Assembly (NCBI RefSeq): GCF_000272475.1
Contig: NZ_AKFJ01000011.1
Span: forward strand, 1 to 64,000
DNA: 64,000 nt
From: Novosphingobium sp. Rr 2-17
GTDB taxonomy: Bacteria > Pseudomonadota > Alphaproteobacteria > Sphingomonadales > Sphingomonadaceae
Direction: 5' to 3'
The position numbers and the translations under genes are program-made. Shown one piece after another: positions 1 to 9,782 of this stretch. Below the pieces are notes generated by a model. It did not search any database and was not told the DNA's origin. It saw nothing but the letters and a program-made list of their open reading frames with translations. The number at the start of each line of letters is the position of its first letter. The first letter of the stretch is position 1.

Positions 1-14
1 CAGAAATCTAGGGG

Positions 15-77
15 CTACTCAATCAAACCCAGGACTGTCTCATCAATCCGGTCGGTATCGATATTCTGCTCTTCCAT
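15..77 (-). pseudogene. Short reading frame at window edge, possible truncated DUF6429-like N-terminus
   Basis: A 20-codon frame starts at ATG 77, preceded by a good Shine-Dalgarno stretch (GAGGAG), and stops with TAG at 15-17. Residues 6-19 (IDTDRIDETVLGLI) resemble, from memory, the N-terminus of the small DUF6429 family, which normally runs on well beyond this point. The early stop suggests a truncated remnant. Family assignment is weak because so little is present. Nothing else is recognisable in bases 1-262. Confidence 0.25.
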
Positions 78-262
78 CGGCAGCTCCTCGCAACGCCACC
101 CATAATCTCACATCTTGACCTCGACCTCCACCGTGGGAGCGTCGCTGATGCATGCCTTTCGGCAGGGTCTGGCCAACCGAAGACGTTCTCAGATCGACCC
201 GTGAACGGCAGAACCAACCAAAACCGGCCACTCGGATGGTCGGGATAGCCCGTTGCCAAGGC

Positions 263-3200
263 CTAGAGTTTCAGGTCCATCCGAAGCCCGATCAGCCGGC
301 CGGTCGATACCGTCTGCGGCACCGTGTCGCTGTAACGGCCGACCGTGCTGCGATAGGCGAGATCGGCGAGCAGGTTGCGCCCGAACAGCCGGATCGTTGC
401 CCGCATGCCGACCGCGCGGGCGATGCTGGCGTCGATCTGGCGGGCGGGCCGAACCCATGTATCGAATGCGCTGCTCGCCAGAACCGAATAGCCCGATGCC
501 GAGGTACCGAGCAGCCCATATTGCTGAACATAGGCGCCGGTCCAGCGGCCGAGCAACGAGGCCGACCAGCCGCCGTGGCGATAACGTAGTTCGGCCGAAA
601 CGTTATAGTCGGGCGCATATTGCATATGCTCGACATCGTCCAGATCGGCGTTGTGCAGCCGCACCCGCCCGTGCAGCAGCGTCGCCTGTACGGCGACCGT
701 CCAGGCCGCCAGTTCGCCCGTCAATCGTGCCAATGGCAGCACCGCGCTGGTTTCCAGCCCCAGCAGATGCGCGGTGCCGCCGTTGCGCGGCTCGATCACG
801 GTGATGCCAGCATCTCCCCCGCTTTCCTGTGTGTTCGCATAGTCGCCGCCCGCGTCATACAGATAATTGGCAAGGCGCTTGGCAAACACCGCGACGCTCA
901 GCAATGCGCCATCTCCGCCGCGCCATTCCTGGCCCAGATCGAGGTTAAGTGCGCGAACTGCGCGTAGATCCGGGTTGCCGCGCGTTACCCGCAACGTGCC
1001 GGTCGCGGTCGTCTCCACGGTCGCGCTGCCAGCAAGCTGGGCTGCGGAAGGCCGGGTATAGCTGGTCCATACGGCACCGCGAAACATGGCCCCCGGGCCG
1101 TTTCGCCAGCGCAGCGCAAGGTTGGGCAGCAACGCGGTGAAGCTGCTGCGGCTGCGGTTCCAGCCATAATCGACCCCGTCGGCATCGACTCCGTCATTGC
1201 CCGACACCCAATAGCGCGAATGCAGCCGGGCGTCTTCGCCGCGAAGTCCGACGGTGAGTGTCGCCGCGCCGCGAACCACCACCATCCGGGCATAGGCTGC
1301 GGCAACCGTCTCGGTCACATCCAGGCTCGATCCGTTCAGCGTATCGGCGGAAAGATCCGGCGCGGTGGCGGCGCGTATCCGTTCGCGCAGCACGTCACCG
1401 TCGATCAGCGGCAGGCGGAAGTCGTAGATTCCCGGCAGGATCGCGGCGATCGATCCGGACACGAGGCCGCTTTCCCCCAGCGTGGTGCCGGTCGCGAGCA
1501 ATCCGGAATAATCCATGTCGACCAGCCGGTTCGATCGCTGCGATCGATCAAACGACGCGCCCAGCTCGATCTGCTCGATCGCCCCGCCATCAAAGCGCCG
1601 CGCGAGCGCAAGGTCGCCGCCCAGCCGGTGATCGTCGCTGCGCTGGTCGCGCTTCTGCCCCTGGCGATGCACGGGATAGTCCAGCACCGAACTGGCGAGC
1701 GTGGCATCGGCCGCGCTGAGCTGGGGAACCGGATAGCCATCGCGCGTGGTGAGTTGCACGCCGGTGGGCAGCGCCGTCGCATCGCTATCCCAGAACGACG
1801 TTTCGATATGGTCCGGCCGGCTGACCACGCCCAGGCCAAAATGGGTCCGCGCGCGCAGTTCGATCGCGCCGGGCCGGGCAACTGCGCCGATCTGCGCGAG
1901 CGCGAAATGGGTGCGCTCCGGATTTGTCTGGTACCAGTAATGCAGCGATCCGCGCGTACTGGCGAGACTGTAGGTGCCGTCGCCATTGGCGGTGCGGGTA
2001 ATGTCGGCGGTGCCGCTGCCCCCCTGGAAGCCGAGCTGATAAATATCCTGATCGGTCGCGGTCGCGGCGGCGCTCACCCGCGCATACACGTGAAGATCGC
2101 TGCTCGGCTGGAAATCGAGCGCGGCCATTGCGCTGGCGGAGCGCGTCTCGCCGCGGGTGAACTGCGCGTTGACGCTGGTCAGCAGCAGGTTGGAGGCAGG
2201 ATCGATGCCCGCCGGCGTTCGCCCGCGCGCATCGACCACGCGCAGTTCGATCGACCCTTCCTGATAGGTCTGCTGGCTATTGGCGAATGCCCGGCGACTG
2301 GCCTGGACGCCCAGCGAGATGCCCCAGCGATCGTCGCCGAAGCGCCGGGCGAAACGCAGGCCGAACTGGCCGTATCCGGCCCGCTGATGATAGCTGATGG
2401 CGCTGCTGTCCGCGCCCCCGGTGGCGACCAGCCGCAACCCCTCCGCACCGGGATCAAAGGCCGAGGGCGTCTGCACGTCGATCACGGCGCCGGTGGCATC
2501 CCCGGCGCGTTCGGAACCCGGCGTCTTGATCAGTCGAACCGCGCCGAAATCGAAGGCGGGCAACAGGCCCATCTGCGCGTCGCGCCCATAGGGCAGCGCC
2601 TGTGGCATCACCACGCCATCGATCGTCACCAGGCTATAGGCACCCGACAGGCCACGGATGGCGGTGAACTGGCCGTCCGCTCGGGCGGCACGATCGATTC
2701 CGCCCAGATCGCCCTGGAGATTGGTGGCGAGCGTCAGCACGCCCGGCATCCGCGCCAGTGCCTCGGCCAGGTTGCGATCGACGGGGGTTGTCCGCTCGCT
2801 GGTCAGCAGATCAGCGTCGGGGGTGCCGGGATCGGGCAGGCCTGGCGCCGGCGCCTGCACTGGGCGCGTGCCGATCACATAGACCGTCGCCGGTTCGGCG
2901 GGCTGGGGCTTTGGGGCGGCAGCGGTGCGCACGGCGGCAGAGCGTGCCCGGCGCACCGGGCGCACCGCCGATCGCGCGATCGATATGCCCGCCGATTGGC
3001 GCACTACCCGAACCGGTAACCCGTCGAGCATCTGCCGCAGCGCCGTGTCAAAATCCATCGCCTGGACGGGTCGCGCCACCATCCCGGCCACGCTTGCCGG
3101 GTCGAACAGGATGTTGCGGCCCGATTGCCGGGCCAATGCCAACAGCGCCTTGTCCAGCGGCATCGCGGCCATGGTGATGGTGAAGCGGCGCTGGCTCAAC

Positions 3201-3286
3201 GCGGGCGCGGGGGTCAGCAGAGCAGCGGCGCCAAGCGCCATCAGCGACCCGGCCAAACAGCGACGGTGGCGAGCGGAAAACGCCAT
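263..3286 (-). CDS. TonB-dependent receptor with STN signalling domain (FecA-type transducer)
   Basis: Outer-membrane active transporter of 1007 aa. A signal peptide covers about residues 1-31 (ends APALSQ). It is followed by a secretin/TonB short N-terminal (STN) domain at about 33-105 (PLDKALLALARQSG, then FDTALRQMLDGLPV), the hallmark of receptors that signal to a FecR anti-sigma factor. The plug lies at about 150-265 (FTAIRGLSGAYSLVTIDGV) and a 22-strand-type barrel follows. The C-terminus ends in Leu rather than the usual Phe. It lies 19 bases downstream of fecR on the same strand, so fecI-fecR-TBDR form one signalling operon. It is clearly related to the divergent receptor at 5077-7863 (shared RPDHIE and GNPDL motifs). 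The ligand is unknown; iron chelates or an organic nutrient are both possible. Confidence 0.95.
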   Translation of the reverse strand: MAFSARHRRCLAGSLMALGAAALLTPAPALSQRRFTITMAAMPLDKALLALARQSGRNILFDPASVAGMVARPVQAMDFDTALRQMLDGLPVRVVRQSAGISIARSAVRPVRRARSAAVRTAAAPKPQPAEPATVYVIGTRPVQAPAPGLPDPGTPDADLLTSERTTPVDRNLAEALARMPGVLTLATNLQGDLGGIDRAARADGQFTAIRGLSGAYSLVTIDGVVMPQALPYGRDAQMGLLPAFDFGAVRLIKTPGSERAGDATGAVIDVQTPSAFDPGAEGLRLVATGGADSSAISYHQRAGYGQFGLRFARRFGDDRWGISLGVQASRRAFANSQQTYQEGSIELRVVDARGRTPAGIDPASNLLLTSVNAQFTRGETRSASAMAALDFQPSSDLHVYARVSAAATATDQDIYQLGFQGGSGTADITRTANGDGTYSLASTRGSLHYWYQTNPERTHFALAQIGAVARPGAIELRARTHFGLGVVSRPDHIETSFWDSDATALPTGVQLTTRDGYPVPQLSAADATLASSVLDYPVHRQGQKRDQRSDDHRLGGDLALARRFDGGAIEQIELGASFDRSQRSNRLVDMDYSGLLATGTTLGESGLVSGSIAAILPGIYDFRLPLIDGDVLRERIRAATAPDLSADTLNGSSLDVTETVAAAYARMVVVRGAATLTVGLRGEDARLHSRYWVSGNDGVDADGVDYGWNRSRSSFTALLPNLALRWRNGPGAMFRGAVWTSYTRPSAAQLAGSATVETTATGTLRVTRGNPDLRAVRALNLDLGQEWRGGDGALLSVAVFAKRLANYLYDAGGDYANTQESGGDAGITVIEPRNGGTAHLLGLETSAVLPLARLTGELAAWTVAVQATLLHGRVRLHNADLDDVEHMQYAPDYNVSAELRYRHGGWSASLLGRWTGAYVQQYGLLGTSASGYSVLASSAFDTWVRPARQIDASIARAVGMRATIRLFGRNLLADLAYRSTVGRYSDTVPQTVSTGRLIGLRMDLKL

Positions 3287-3305
3287 CAGATACCCGCCGC
3301 CGACC

Positions 3306-4283
3306 TCAGCGGCGTTCTATCGCGTATCCCCCGGTGACGCGCGACCAGCGCACCGGATGAATGCTCGACAGCGCGCTGAGAAAGGGCTCGATATCGGTGA
3401 TCGTGTACGCGCCGCTAATCCTTAGCGTGCCCAGCCCGGGATCGGCCAAGCGGATGGCCATCCCCTGTTCGGCGAAGGCGGTGACTGCCTCGTCCAGCGG
3501 GGTGTTGGCAAAGGTAAGTCTGCCCTCGCGCCACGACATTGCGCTTTCCGCATCGACCCGGCGGGTAATGGCCCGGCTGCCGACAACCTCCACCGCTTCG
3601 CCAGGGACCGGCGAGGCGAGCAGCGCCGCGCTGCTGCGATCCTCGACCGTCACCGCCCCGCGGGCCAGGGTTACCCGCACTGGCGTTTTCGGACGCAGGC
3701 GCACAGCAAACAGCGTGCCGCGGTCGATCACCGCGACAGGCCCTGCGCTGACGGTAAAGCCGCGTCGTTCATGGGCGACGTCGAACACCGCCTCGCCGGT
3801 CTCGATCGTGCTGCTGCGTTCGAACCAGCCGATCCGGGTCGTCAGCCGCGTGGCAGGGGCAAGCCACATGCGGCTGCCATCGGCCAGCGTCACCATCCGC
3901 CGCTCGCCCGCACCGGTGGCGTATTGCTGCGCAACCGGCTGGCCTAGCCAGAACACCGCCAACACCGCCAGCGCGGCGGTGGCGATGCCGCCGCCCCATG
4001 CCAGCGGGCGCAGCGGTAGCGGCCGGGCGGCCCGCGGCTTTGTCAGGTGGTGCTCGGCCGAGGATGGCGCAAAGCCGCCCTGCGCCGCAGCGGCGGGCGC
4101 AGCCGCCCAGGCACGCGCCACCAGGTCTGCGGCTGCGGCATGTTCAGGGCGCGCCGCCAGCCAATGGCGAAAGGCGGCACGCTCCTGCGTGTTGAGCCCC
4201 GCCTGCGCGCGCGCCAGCCAGCGGGCCGCCAGATCCAGGATCGCTTCGTCGCTGTCCGCTTGCGTCGTGGTGGGGGGATTCAT
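3306..4283 (-). CDS. fecR: FecR-family anti-sigma factor
   Basis: Inner-membrane regulator (325 aa) that holds the adjacent ECF sigma factor until the STN domain of the receptor signals. An N-terminal cytoplasmic DUF4880-type segment (about 15-60, typical WLARAQAGLNTQERAAFRHW) is followed by one membrane helix at about 95-114, a periplasmic FecR domain (about 125-220) and a C-terminal DUF4974/STN-like segment ending in GGYAIERR. The start codon overlaps the stop codon of the sigma gene by one base (TGATG), implying translational coupling. The TBDR gene follows after 19 bases. Length and domain order are normal for the family. Confidence 0.93.
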   Translation of the reverse strand: MNPPTTTQADSDEAILDLAARWLARAQAGLNTQERAAFRHWLAARPEHAAAADLVARAWAAAPAAAAQGGFAPSSAEHHLTKPRAARPLPLRPLAWGGGIATAALAVLAVFWLGQPVAQQYATGAGERRMVTLADGSRMWLAPATRLTTRIGWFERSSTIETGEAVFDVAHERRGFTVSAGPVAVIDRGTLFAVRLRPKTPVRVTLARGAVTVEDRSSAALLASPVPGEAVEVVGSRAITRRVDAESAMSWREGRLTFANTPLDEAVTAFAEQGMAIRLADPGLGTLRISGAYTITDIEPFLSALSSIHPVRWSRVTGGYAIERR

Positions 4284-4900
4284 CAGATAGGCTCCGCCAG
4301 CATCGACCCCAGCCGTGCCAGGCTCCGCTCGACATGGCGCGAAACGGCCTTGGTCTCGATGCCCAGCCGCGCGGCGGCATCGCGGTGGCTCAGCCCCTCC
4401 ACGCGCACCAGCAGAAACGCATCACGCGCCAAGGGCGTCAGCGTTTTCAGCGCTTCGGAAAGCGCGTGCAGTTCGTCACGCCCTATCAGGACGCGCTCTG
4501 GGTCGTTGATTCCGCTGTCCAGCAGGGCATCGGGGACAGCGACATGGTCCTTCTCCATCCGCGCTTCGCTCCGCCGATGCTTGTCGATAAGTAGATTAGA
4601 CGCAGCCTGGAGCAGAAATCCCCGCCAGCTGCGCACTTTATCTGCATCGTCCCCCATCGCCAGCACGCGAAGATAAACGTCCTGGACGAAATCCTCCGCA
4701 TCCTCGGGGCGTCCGACGCGGCGGCGGAAATAGCTGCGCAGCGTGGAGCGGTGCGCCTCCAGCGGCTCCATGCCCGACGTCAGCTGCGGCGCCGGCGCGA
4801 CCCGGCCGGCGGCATCCCGCGAGGCTGAGATCCTGCTCCGCTTGTTCATGCGCGACGCTCCAACTGACATGATCGGGCCTTTAGAACGGGTGGATTGCAT
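4283..4900 (-). CDS. fecI: FecI-type ECF RNA polymerase sigma factor
   Basis: Sigma-70 family extracytoplasmic-function factor, expected to drive the divergent and/or downstream receptor genes after release by FecR. Region 2 is visible (RPEDAEDFVQDVYLRVL) and region 4 (LTPLARDAFLLVRVEGLSHRDAAARLGI) supplies the helix-turn-helix for the -35 element. The frame opens at 4900, but the first 43 residues are low-complexity and unlike FecI proteins. An internal ATG at 4771 (MEPLEAHRSTLRSYF) would give a protein of ordinary length and is a plausible true start. The gene overlaps fecR by one base. Confidence 0.9.
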   Translation of the reverse strand: MQSTRSKGPIMSVGASRMNKRSRISASRDAAGRVAPAPQLTSGMEPLEAHRSTLRSYFRRRVGRPEDAEDFVQDVYLRVLAMGDDADKVRSWRGFLLQAASNLLIDKHRRSEARMEKDHVAVPDALLDSGINDPERVLIGRDELHALSEALKTLTPLARDAFLLVRVEGLSHRDAAARLGIETKAVSRHVERSLARLGSMLAEPI

Positions 4901-5076
4901 TTCTGCGACGGCGCGCCGAGCGCCTGATTCGCGGCTGCGGGGGGACGCCGTCTGACGCCGTTTGATGATGGTTTCATGACGACGAAATATTGCTGAAATG
5001 CTGCGGGGAATCGCCGAAAGCGCTGCGTCTGACCTTGGCAGGAGCGGGCACCTGCCCGCCTTCCAGGGAGGTATTT

Positions 5077-7863
5077 ATGATGTTCAGGAACCAGAAGGTG
5101 GCGCTGCTTGCCGGCATCGCCTTCGCGATTGTGCTGCCCGCCGTGGCACAGGCGCAAGCCGCGCAAGCCGCGCAGGCCGCGCAGGATCAGGCCAAAGATG
5201 CAACGTCGGACGCTTCGGACATCGTCGTGGTGGGCACCCGCACGCAGGCGACGGACGTGCAGCTCGCCTCCGACAAGCCGGTCGCGATCCTGTCAAATGA
5301 AGATCTGCAACACACCGCCGTGCACAACGTCGCCGAGGCACTGGGCCTGATGCCCAGCATCAACGTGATGAACACCGGTTCGTCCTTCTTCGGCGGCATC
5401 GACGGCGCGTCGCGCGGCGAAGGCATGTTCGTTTCGATCCGCGGCCTCAACGCCGAATTCAACGTCAACCTCATCAATGGCGTCAACGTCGCGCAGGGCA
5501 TGCCCTATAGCCGCCAGGTCCAGTTGAGCCTGTTGCCGCCCTCGGGCCTCAACACGATCGTGCTGAACAAGGTTTCGACCGCCGACATGGACGGCGATGC
5601 GATCGGCGGCACCGTCGATTTCCGTACGCCGACCGCGTTCGATTTCGCCAAGTCGACCCATTTCGCCGTCAGCACCTCGGGCCGGATCGAAACGCGCGCC
5701 CGCGACTATGGCGACAGCGGCCTGGGCGGCGGTGCCTCGGCTGAGTTCTCCAAGAAGTTTGGCGCGAACGAGACGCTCGGCTTCTATGCCAGCGCCTATT
5801 ACGACAAGCGCAACTTCGCCAACAGCGAGATGGGTGGCGTATCGGCGGCGCAGAATGACGGTGGCTGGGCCTATTTGGTCGCATCGGACAGCAAGGGCAC
5901 GGCCTATTCCGGTATCGATCCGCAGAAGAACGTGACCCAGACCGGCATCAATGTCGGCGTGTCGGAAGGCTATACTGAGCGCTGGGGCGGCAACGCCTCG
6001 CTCGACTGGCATCCGGACGACACAACCGAAGTCTATCTGCGCGGCACCTATGCCTATGCCAACACCGAGCAGAATTCGACGTTCAGCCAATATGTCTCGG
6101 CTAGCAAGTCCTATACCGAAACGGTTGCGGGCAGCGGCCGCTACAACCTCAGCGTTGACAAGATTTCCACCCGCGTATGGTACGAGACCAACCCCGAAAT
6201 CGCCACGCTGGGCACCGCCGCCTTCGGCGGTTCGAAGCAGGTCGGTGCCTGGAAGATCTCGCCCCAGATCTTCTACAGCGAAGGCCATAACGACCGTCCC
6301 GACCATATCGAGGCATCGGCGCGCATCAACCAGTCGGACAAGTACAACTCCGGTAGCAATTTTTCGCTTGGCGGCCTTTCGATCAACTATCAGGACGATC
6401 TGCCCCAGCCGCTGATGACGTCTGCCATCTACAATGCACTGGACAATGCCGGCAGCTCGCTGCTCGCCCGACGCGCGGGCCAGCTGACCGAGCAATATTC
6501 CGGCCAGCGCAAATGGGGCGGCCGCTTCGATGTCGAGCGCGAGTTCGAGGGGTCGGCACTCCAGTCGATCAAGTTCGGCGGCAAATATTCGGATTCGACC
6601 CGCGACGTGACGAACCGCGACTGGACCAACGACCAGTTCGCCAACCTGCTGGGCCATGGCGGCGAGACGTGGGACAGCCTGGGCATCACCAGCGGCAACT
6701 ATTCCGAAGTCTTCCCCGGCGAGTACAACTGGAGCGTCCCGAAGGTAAACCAATCTAAGCTGAAGGAATATTTCTACAAGTACAAGACCGATTCGAGCTT
6801 CGACAGCTGCGGCAGCAGCTACAGCTACACTGACAACATGAACTGCAACACGCAGCATGGCACCGAGGCGGTTTCCTCGGTTTATGCGATGGCGCATGTC
6901 CAGCTGGGCGATGCGGAGATTATCCCGGGCGTGCGCTACGAGTACACCGCGATCAACAACCGCTACTGGGTGCTCAACAACGATTCGACCCAGGTCGGCA
7001 ACTGGGAGAGCAACCGCACGCACTATAACGAAGTGCTGCCCAGCCTGCTGGTCAACTATCGTCCGTCGAGCAACGTGGTCTATCGTGGCTCGCTGTTCTG
7101 GTCGTACACCCGGCCGGCGTTCGTGCAGTTGGCGGGCGGCGCGCGCTACAGCGTCAGCGACGACGGCAACGTGACCATCACCAAGGGTAATCCAGACCTG
7201 AAGCCAACCCAATCGATGAATGCCGATCTTTCGGGCGAATGGAAGTACGCGCCAGGCGGCTATCTGAATGTCGGGGCTTATTACAAGCATCTGCGCAACT
7301 ACATCTACGACAATGGCAGTGGCTATGTGAACGGACTGGAACAGACCAGCGGCAACACCATCACCATCATGCCGCAAAACGGCGGATCGGGTGACGTGTA
7401 TGGCGTGGAAATGCAGTTCCGGCAGAAGTTCGTCGGTGCGCCGGGCCTGCTCAGTGGCTTCGGCATTGGCGGCACGCTGACCCGCCAGTTCACCAAGGTG
7501 GATATCGGCGGCGGCGTCGAAAAGCGCATCCAGAACGCGCCGGAGATCATGGGCGACGCGCAGCTCTTCTGGGAGAAGGGCCCGGCCAGCATCGACGTGA
7601 TCTACCACTATACCGGTGAATATGTGTCGACCTACAGCGCGCTTGGCCTGAAGAGCTGGGACGATCTGTGGGTGCGGCCGATCCAGACGGTGGACGTGCA
7701 TGTGGGTTATGATTTCGGCCGTGGCATCCGGGCCGATGTCTCGGCGGCCAACATCTTTGGCGCCTATACCTATTGGTCGCATATCGGACACAACACGCTG
7801 GCCCTGTCTGACGTCGTCGATTCGGGCACGACTGTGCTGGGCACGCTGAAGTTCAGCTTCTGA
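5077..7863 (+). CDS. TonB-dependent receptor without STN domain
   Basis: Outer-membrane transporter of about 928 aa. The start is placed at ATG 5077 (a second ATG follows at 5080) because GGGAGG lies 6-11 bases upstream and a clean signal peptide begins there (FRNQKVALLAGIAFAIVLPA, cleaved near AQAQA). A TonB-box-like DIVVVGTR, a plug with SIRGLNAEFNVNLINGVNV and a barrel ending in the canonical terminal Phe (LGTLKFSF) follow. It is divergent from fecI, with which it shares a 176-base promoter region (4901-5076). It is homologous to the STN-bearing receptor at 263-3286, so the two may take up related ligands, one sensing and one only transporting. Confidence 0.95.
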   Translation: MMFRNQKVALLAGIAFAIVLPAVAQAQAAQAAQAAQDQAKDATSDASDIVVVGTRTQATDVQLASDKPVAILSNEDLQHTAVHNVAEALGLMPSINVMNTGSSFFGGIDGASRGEGMFVSIRGLNAEFNVNLINGVNVAQGMPYSRQVQLSLLPPSGLNTIVLNKVSTADMDGDAIGGTVDFRTPTAFDFAKSTHFAVSTSGRIETRARDYGDSGLGGGASAEFSKKFGANETLGFYASAYYDKRNFANSEMGGVSAAQNDGGWAYLVASDSKGTAYSGIDPQKNVTQTGINVGVSEGYTERWGGNASLDWHPDDTTEVYLRGTYAYANTEQNSTFSQYVSASKSYTETVAGSGRYNLSVDKISTRVWYETNPEIATLGTAAFGGSKQVGAWKISPQIFYSEGHNDRPDHIEASARINQSDKYNSGSNFSLGGLSINYQDDLPQPLMTSAIYNALDNAGSSLLARRAGQLTEQYSGQRKWGGRFDVEREFEGSALQSIKFGGKYSDSTRDVTNRDWTNDQFANLLGHGGETWDSLGITSGNYSEVFPGEYNWSVPKVNQSKLKEYFYKYKTDSSFDSCGSSYSYTDNMNCNTQHGTEAVSSVYAMAHVQLGDAEIIPGVRYEYTAINNRYWVLNNDSTQVGNWESNRTHYNEVLPSLLVNYRPSSNVVYRGSLFWSYTRPAFVQLAGGARYSVSDDGNVTITKGNPDLKPTQSMNADLSGEWKYAPGGYLNVGAYYKHLRNYIYDNGSGYVNGLEQTSGNTITIMPQNGGSGDVYGVEMQFRQKFVGAPGLLSGFGIGGTLTRQFTKVDIGGGVEKRIQNAPEIMGDAQLFWEKGPASIDVIYHYTGEYVSTYSALGLKSWDDLWVRPIQTVDVHVGYDFGRGIRADVSAANIFGAYTYWSHIGHNTLALSDVVDSGTTVLGTLKFSF

Positions 7864-7874
7864 CTCCTTGCTTT

Positions 7875-7899
7875 GGGGGCGCGGCGGTGTCGCGTCCCC
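7875..7899 (+). terminator. GC hairpin after TBDR2, possible terminator
   Basis: A nine-base-pair stem GGGGGCGCG / CGCGTCCCC (one G-T pair) with a 7-base loop starts 11 bases after the stop codon. There is no clear T-run, so intrinsic termination is uncertain. Confidence 0.35.
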
Positions 7900-8423
7900 A
7901 CCTTCCCGCTTTCCGCCTGGCCGAAGGCGGGTATGCCCTCGGCGTTTTTTGGGTCGTCTTATTACTTCCAGGAAGAGGACATGCTCGGCCTGTTTTCGCC
8001 ATTACGCCTGATCGGCATGGGCATGGGATTGCGGACCACGATCTTGCCATCCCTCGAAGATCGGATCGTCGAGATTACGGCACGTGGTCGACCAGACCGA
8101 TGCTGCGAGATTATCACGGTCGTTACCATGATTAGCCTCCAGAGAGTTTGTTAGCGCACCCACTCTGCCACAGCGCAGGCCGCTATCCACTCCTCATGGG
8201 ATCTTCTCACAAATCGGAGCCTCCGGCAAAGCCGGGGCGCTTCACACTCTTCGTCTGTCAGATCAGTCGGGTAGCGCTTCGATCGCTTTTCAAATCCAGC
8301 CATCCGGCTACGGCTCGCTCGGGTCCACATTCCAAGCTTGAATCACGCCCGCGACGCCGCATCAACCCACTCTCAAACGGTCTCTTAAAGCCGCTTAAAA
8401 CCGCCAATCGTGTAGCTGTACGC
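7900..8423 (+). other. Gene-poor stretch between convergent TBDR2 and M28 peptidase
   Basis: About 520 bases lie between two convergent genes. Short frames exist in several phases, but none has a recognisable domain, a good ribosome site and consistent coding character. It may hold decayed sequence. No repeat, RNA gene or insertion-sequence end could be identified. Confidence 0.5.
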
Positions 8424-9782
8424 TCAGTGCTCTGTGCTCAACGGCGTAAAACTCCCGCCTGGAACTGCTGCGGCGATCGGACTTTTGCTGCCATCTGCTG
8501 CAATCGCGCTAACGCCGATAATCCAGTCGTCACCACGAAGTCCCGCAAGTTTCACCTTCGTGTCGTTCGTCCGGGCAACGATGGGCCGGGCTTCCCAGTC
8601 CGATGCGTCGGTTCGCCGCCGCCATACGGAATAGGCCACAGCGCCCGGAACCGCAGTCCATGCAACGTCGGTCCATGTCTTTACCGCAGCATCCGCTTTA
8701 GAAGCAGGCGGCATCGGCGCACGAGCCAGGGCAGCCAAGGCAGCGATGTTGAGGCGCGTCACTTTGGCGAGATAGCGAAAGTCCATGGCATCGATCGTAT
8801 CGCCGAACTTCGTCCCGGCTTCGTTTCGCAAGTCCTGATGCTGGTGGTCGTAATCTTCTATCGCGACCGAAAAGCGGATGGCGGGATAACCTGCGGCGAG
8901 GAATGGCAACTGGTCGCCACCTCGGCCCATGCGATCGGTGCGCCAGACCTGCCTTACGGAAAGGCCGCTCTGTACCGGCGCTGCAAGAGCGGCGATGTAG
9001 CGCGACAGGTTTCGGCCCGGACTGTCGTTTTCCCCGCCGAAACGACTTGCGTCAGCGCGGGTCTTGTCCGTGGCGTCGGCGCGCGGGCCTTCTGAGAAGA
9101 CGCGTACATGGGTATCGTCCAGAACACCGTCCGAGCCACGCGAGCCGCCGACGATGTCGTTGTTGAGAACGGCCTTGACGGTCCAGCCTTGCGCCTTGGC
9201 GTAGTCGGCCAGCAATTTGCCGCCATAAAGCCCCTGTTCCTCGCCAGACAGCACGGCGAAAACGATGGTCGTGGGGAACCGGCGCTTCGAAAGCACGCGC
9301 GTCGCCTCGATCACTAGAGACGTCCCGGACGCATTGTCATTGGCGCCAGGAGCATCGCTGGCAGCATTCAGAACGTCGGTCACCCGGCTGTCGATGTGGG
9401 CTTCGACGATCACGACCTCGTTCGGACGCTCGGTCCCTCGGTGAATGGCCACGACATCGACCAGCCTAACGGGATTGGGGATGCGAGCGCCGCTGACCAT
9501 GGCTTCCGGCAAGGCCACACTCAGGCAGCCGCCACAGGCCTTGGATATTATGGCGAACTCGTCTGCGGTCCATCGGCGGGCGGCTCCGATCCCGCGCTGG
9601 GGATCAGTGTCCGAGGACAGCGTGTGGCGAGTGCCGAAGGACACCAACTTTTCGACATCTGCCCGCATGCGCGCTTCAGAAACCCCCGCGCTTTGCACGG
9701 GTGCCGAGGCGCTTTGCGCATATGCAGAGGCCTCTTGCAAAATCAGCAGGCACAGCGGGGCGACCAGCAACTTCTTTTCCAT
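8424..9782 (-). CDS. Exported M28-family zinc aminopeptidase
   Basis: Secreted metallopeptidase of 452 aa. The signal peptide spans about residues 1-26 (LLVAPLCLLILQEASAYAQS). The di-zinc ligands of family M28 can be followed: H129 (AHIDS), D149 (GANDNASG), the E-E pair at about 181-182 (SGEEQGLYG), D209 (NNDIVGG) and a late His in EDYDHQHQD. After about residue 350 a fibronectin-type-III-like extension follows (WTAVPGAVAYSVWRR). It is a single gene, not in an operon with neighbours. It probably releases amino acids from peptides in the periplasm. No obvious link to the catabolic cluster. Confidence 0.88.
   Translation of the reverse strand: MEKKLLVAPLCLLILQEASAYAQSASAPVQSAGVSEARMRADVEKLVSFGTRHTLSSDTDPQRGIGAARRWTADEFAIISKACGGCLSVALPEAMVSGARIPNPVRLVDVVAIHRGTERPNEVVIVEAHIDSRVTDVLNAASDAPGANDNASGTSLVIEATRVLSKRRFPTTIVFAVLSGEEQGLYGGKLLADYAKAQGWTVKAVLNNDIVGGSRGSDGVLDDTHVRVFSEGPRADATDKTRADASRFGGENDSPGRNLSRYIAALAAPVQSGLSVRQVWRTDRMGRGGDQLPFLAAGYPAIRFSVAIEDYDHQHQDLRNEAGTKFGDTIDAMDFRYLAKVTRLNIAALAALARAPMPPASKADAAVKTWTDVAWTAVPGAVAYSVWRRRTDASDWEARPIVARTNDTKVKLAGLRGDDWIIGVSAIAADGSKSPIAAAVPGGSFTPLSTEH

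Noticed and set aside
1220..3019. Long plus-strand open frame of 599 codons
   Set aside because: It is antisense to TBDR1, is Arg/Ala/Gly-rich without domains, and is explained by high G+C.
5293..7791. Long minus-strand open frame of 832 codons
   Set aside because: Antisense shadow of TBDR2, with no recognisable domain or ribosome site.
8148..9095. Plus-strand frame of 315 codons
   Set aside because: Mostly antisense to the M28 peptidase, with no domain; not called as a gene.
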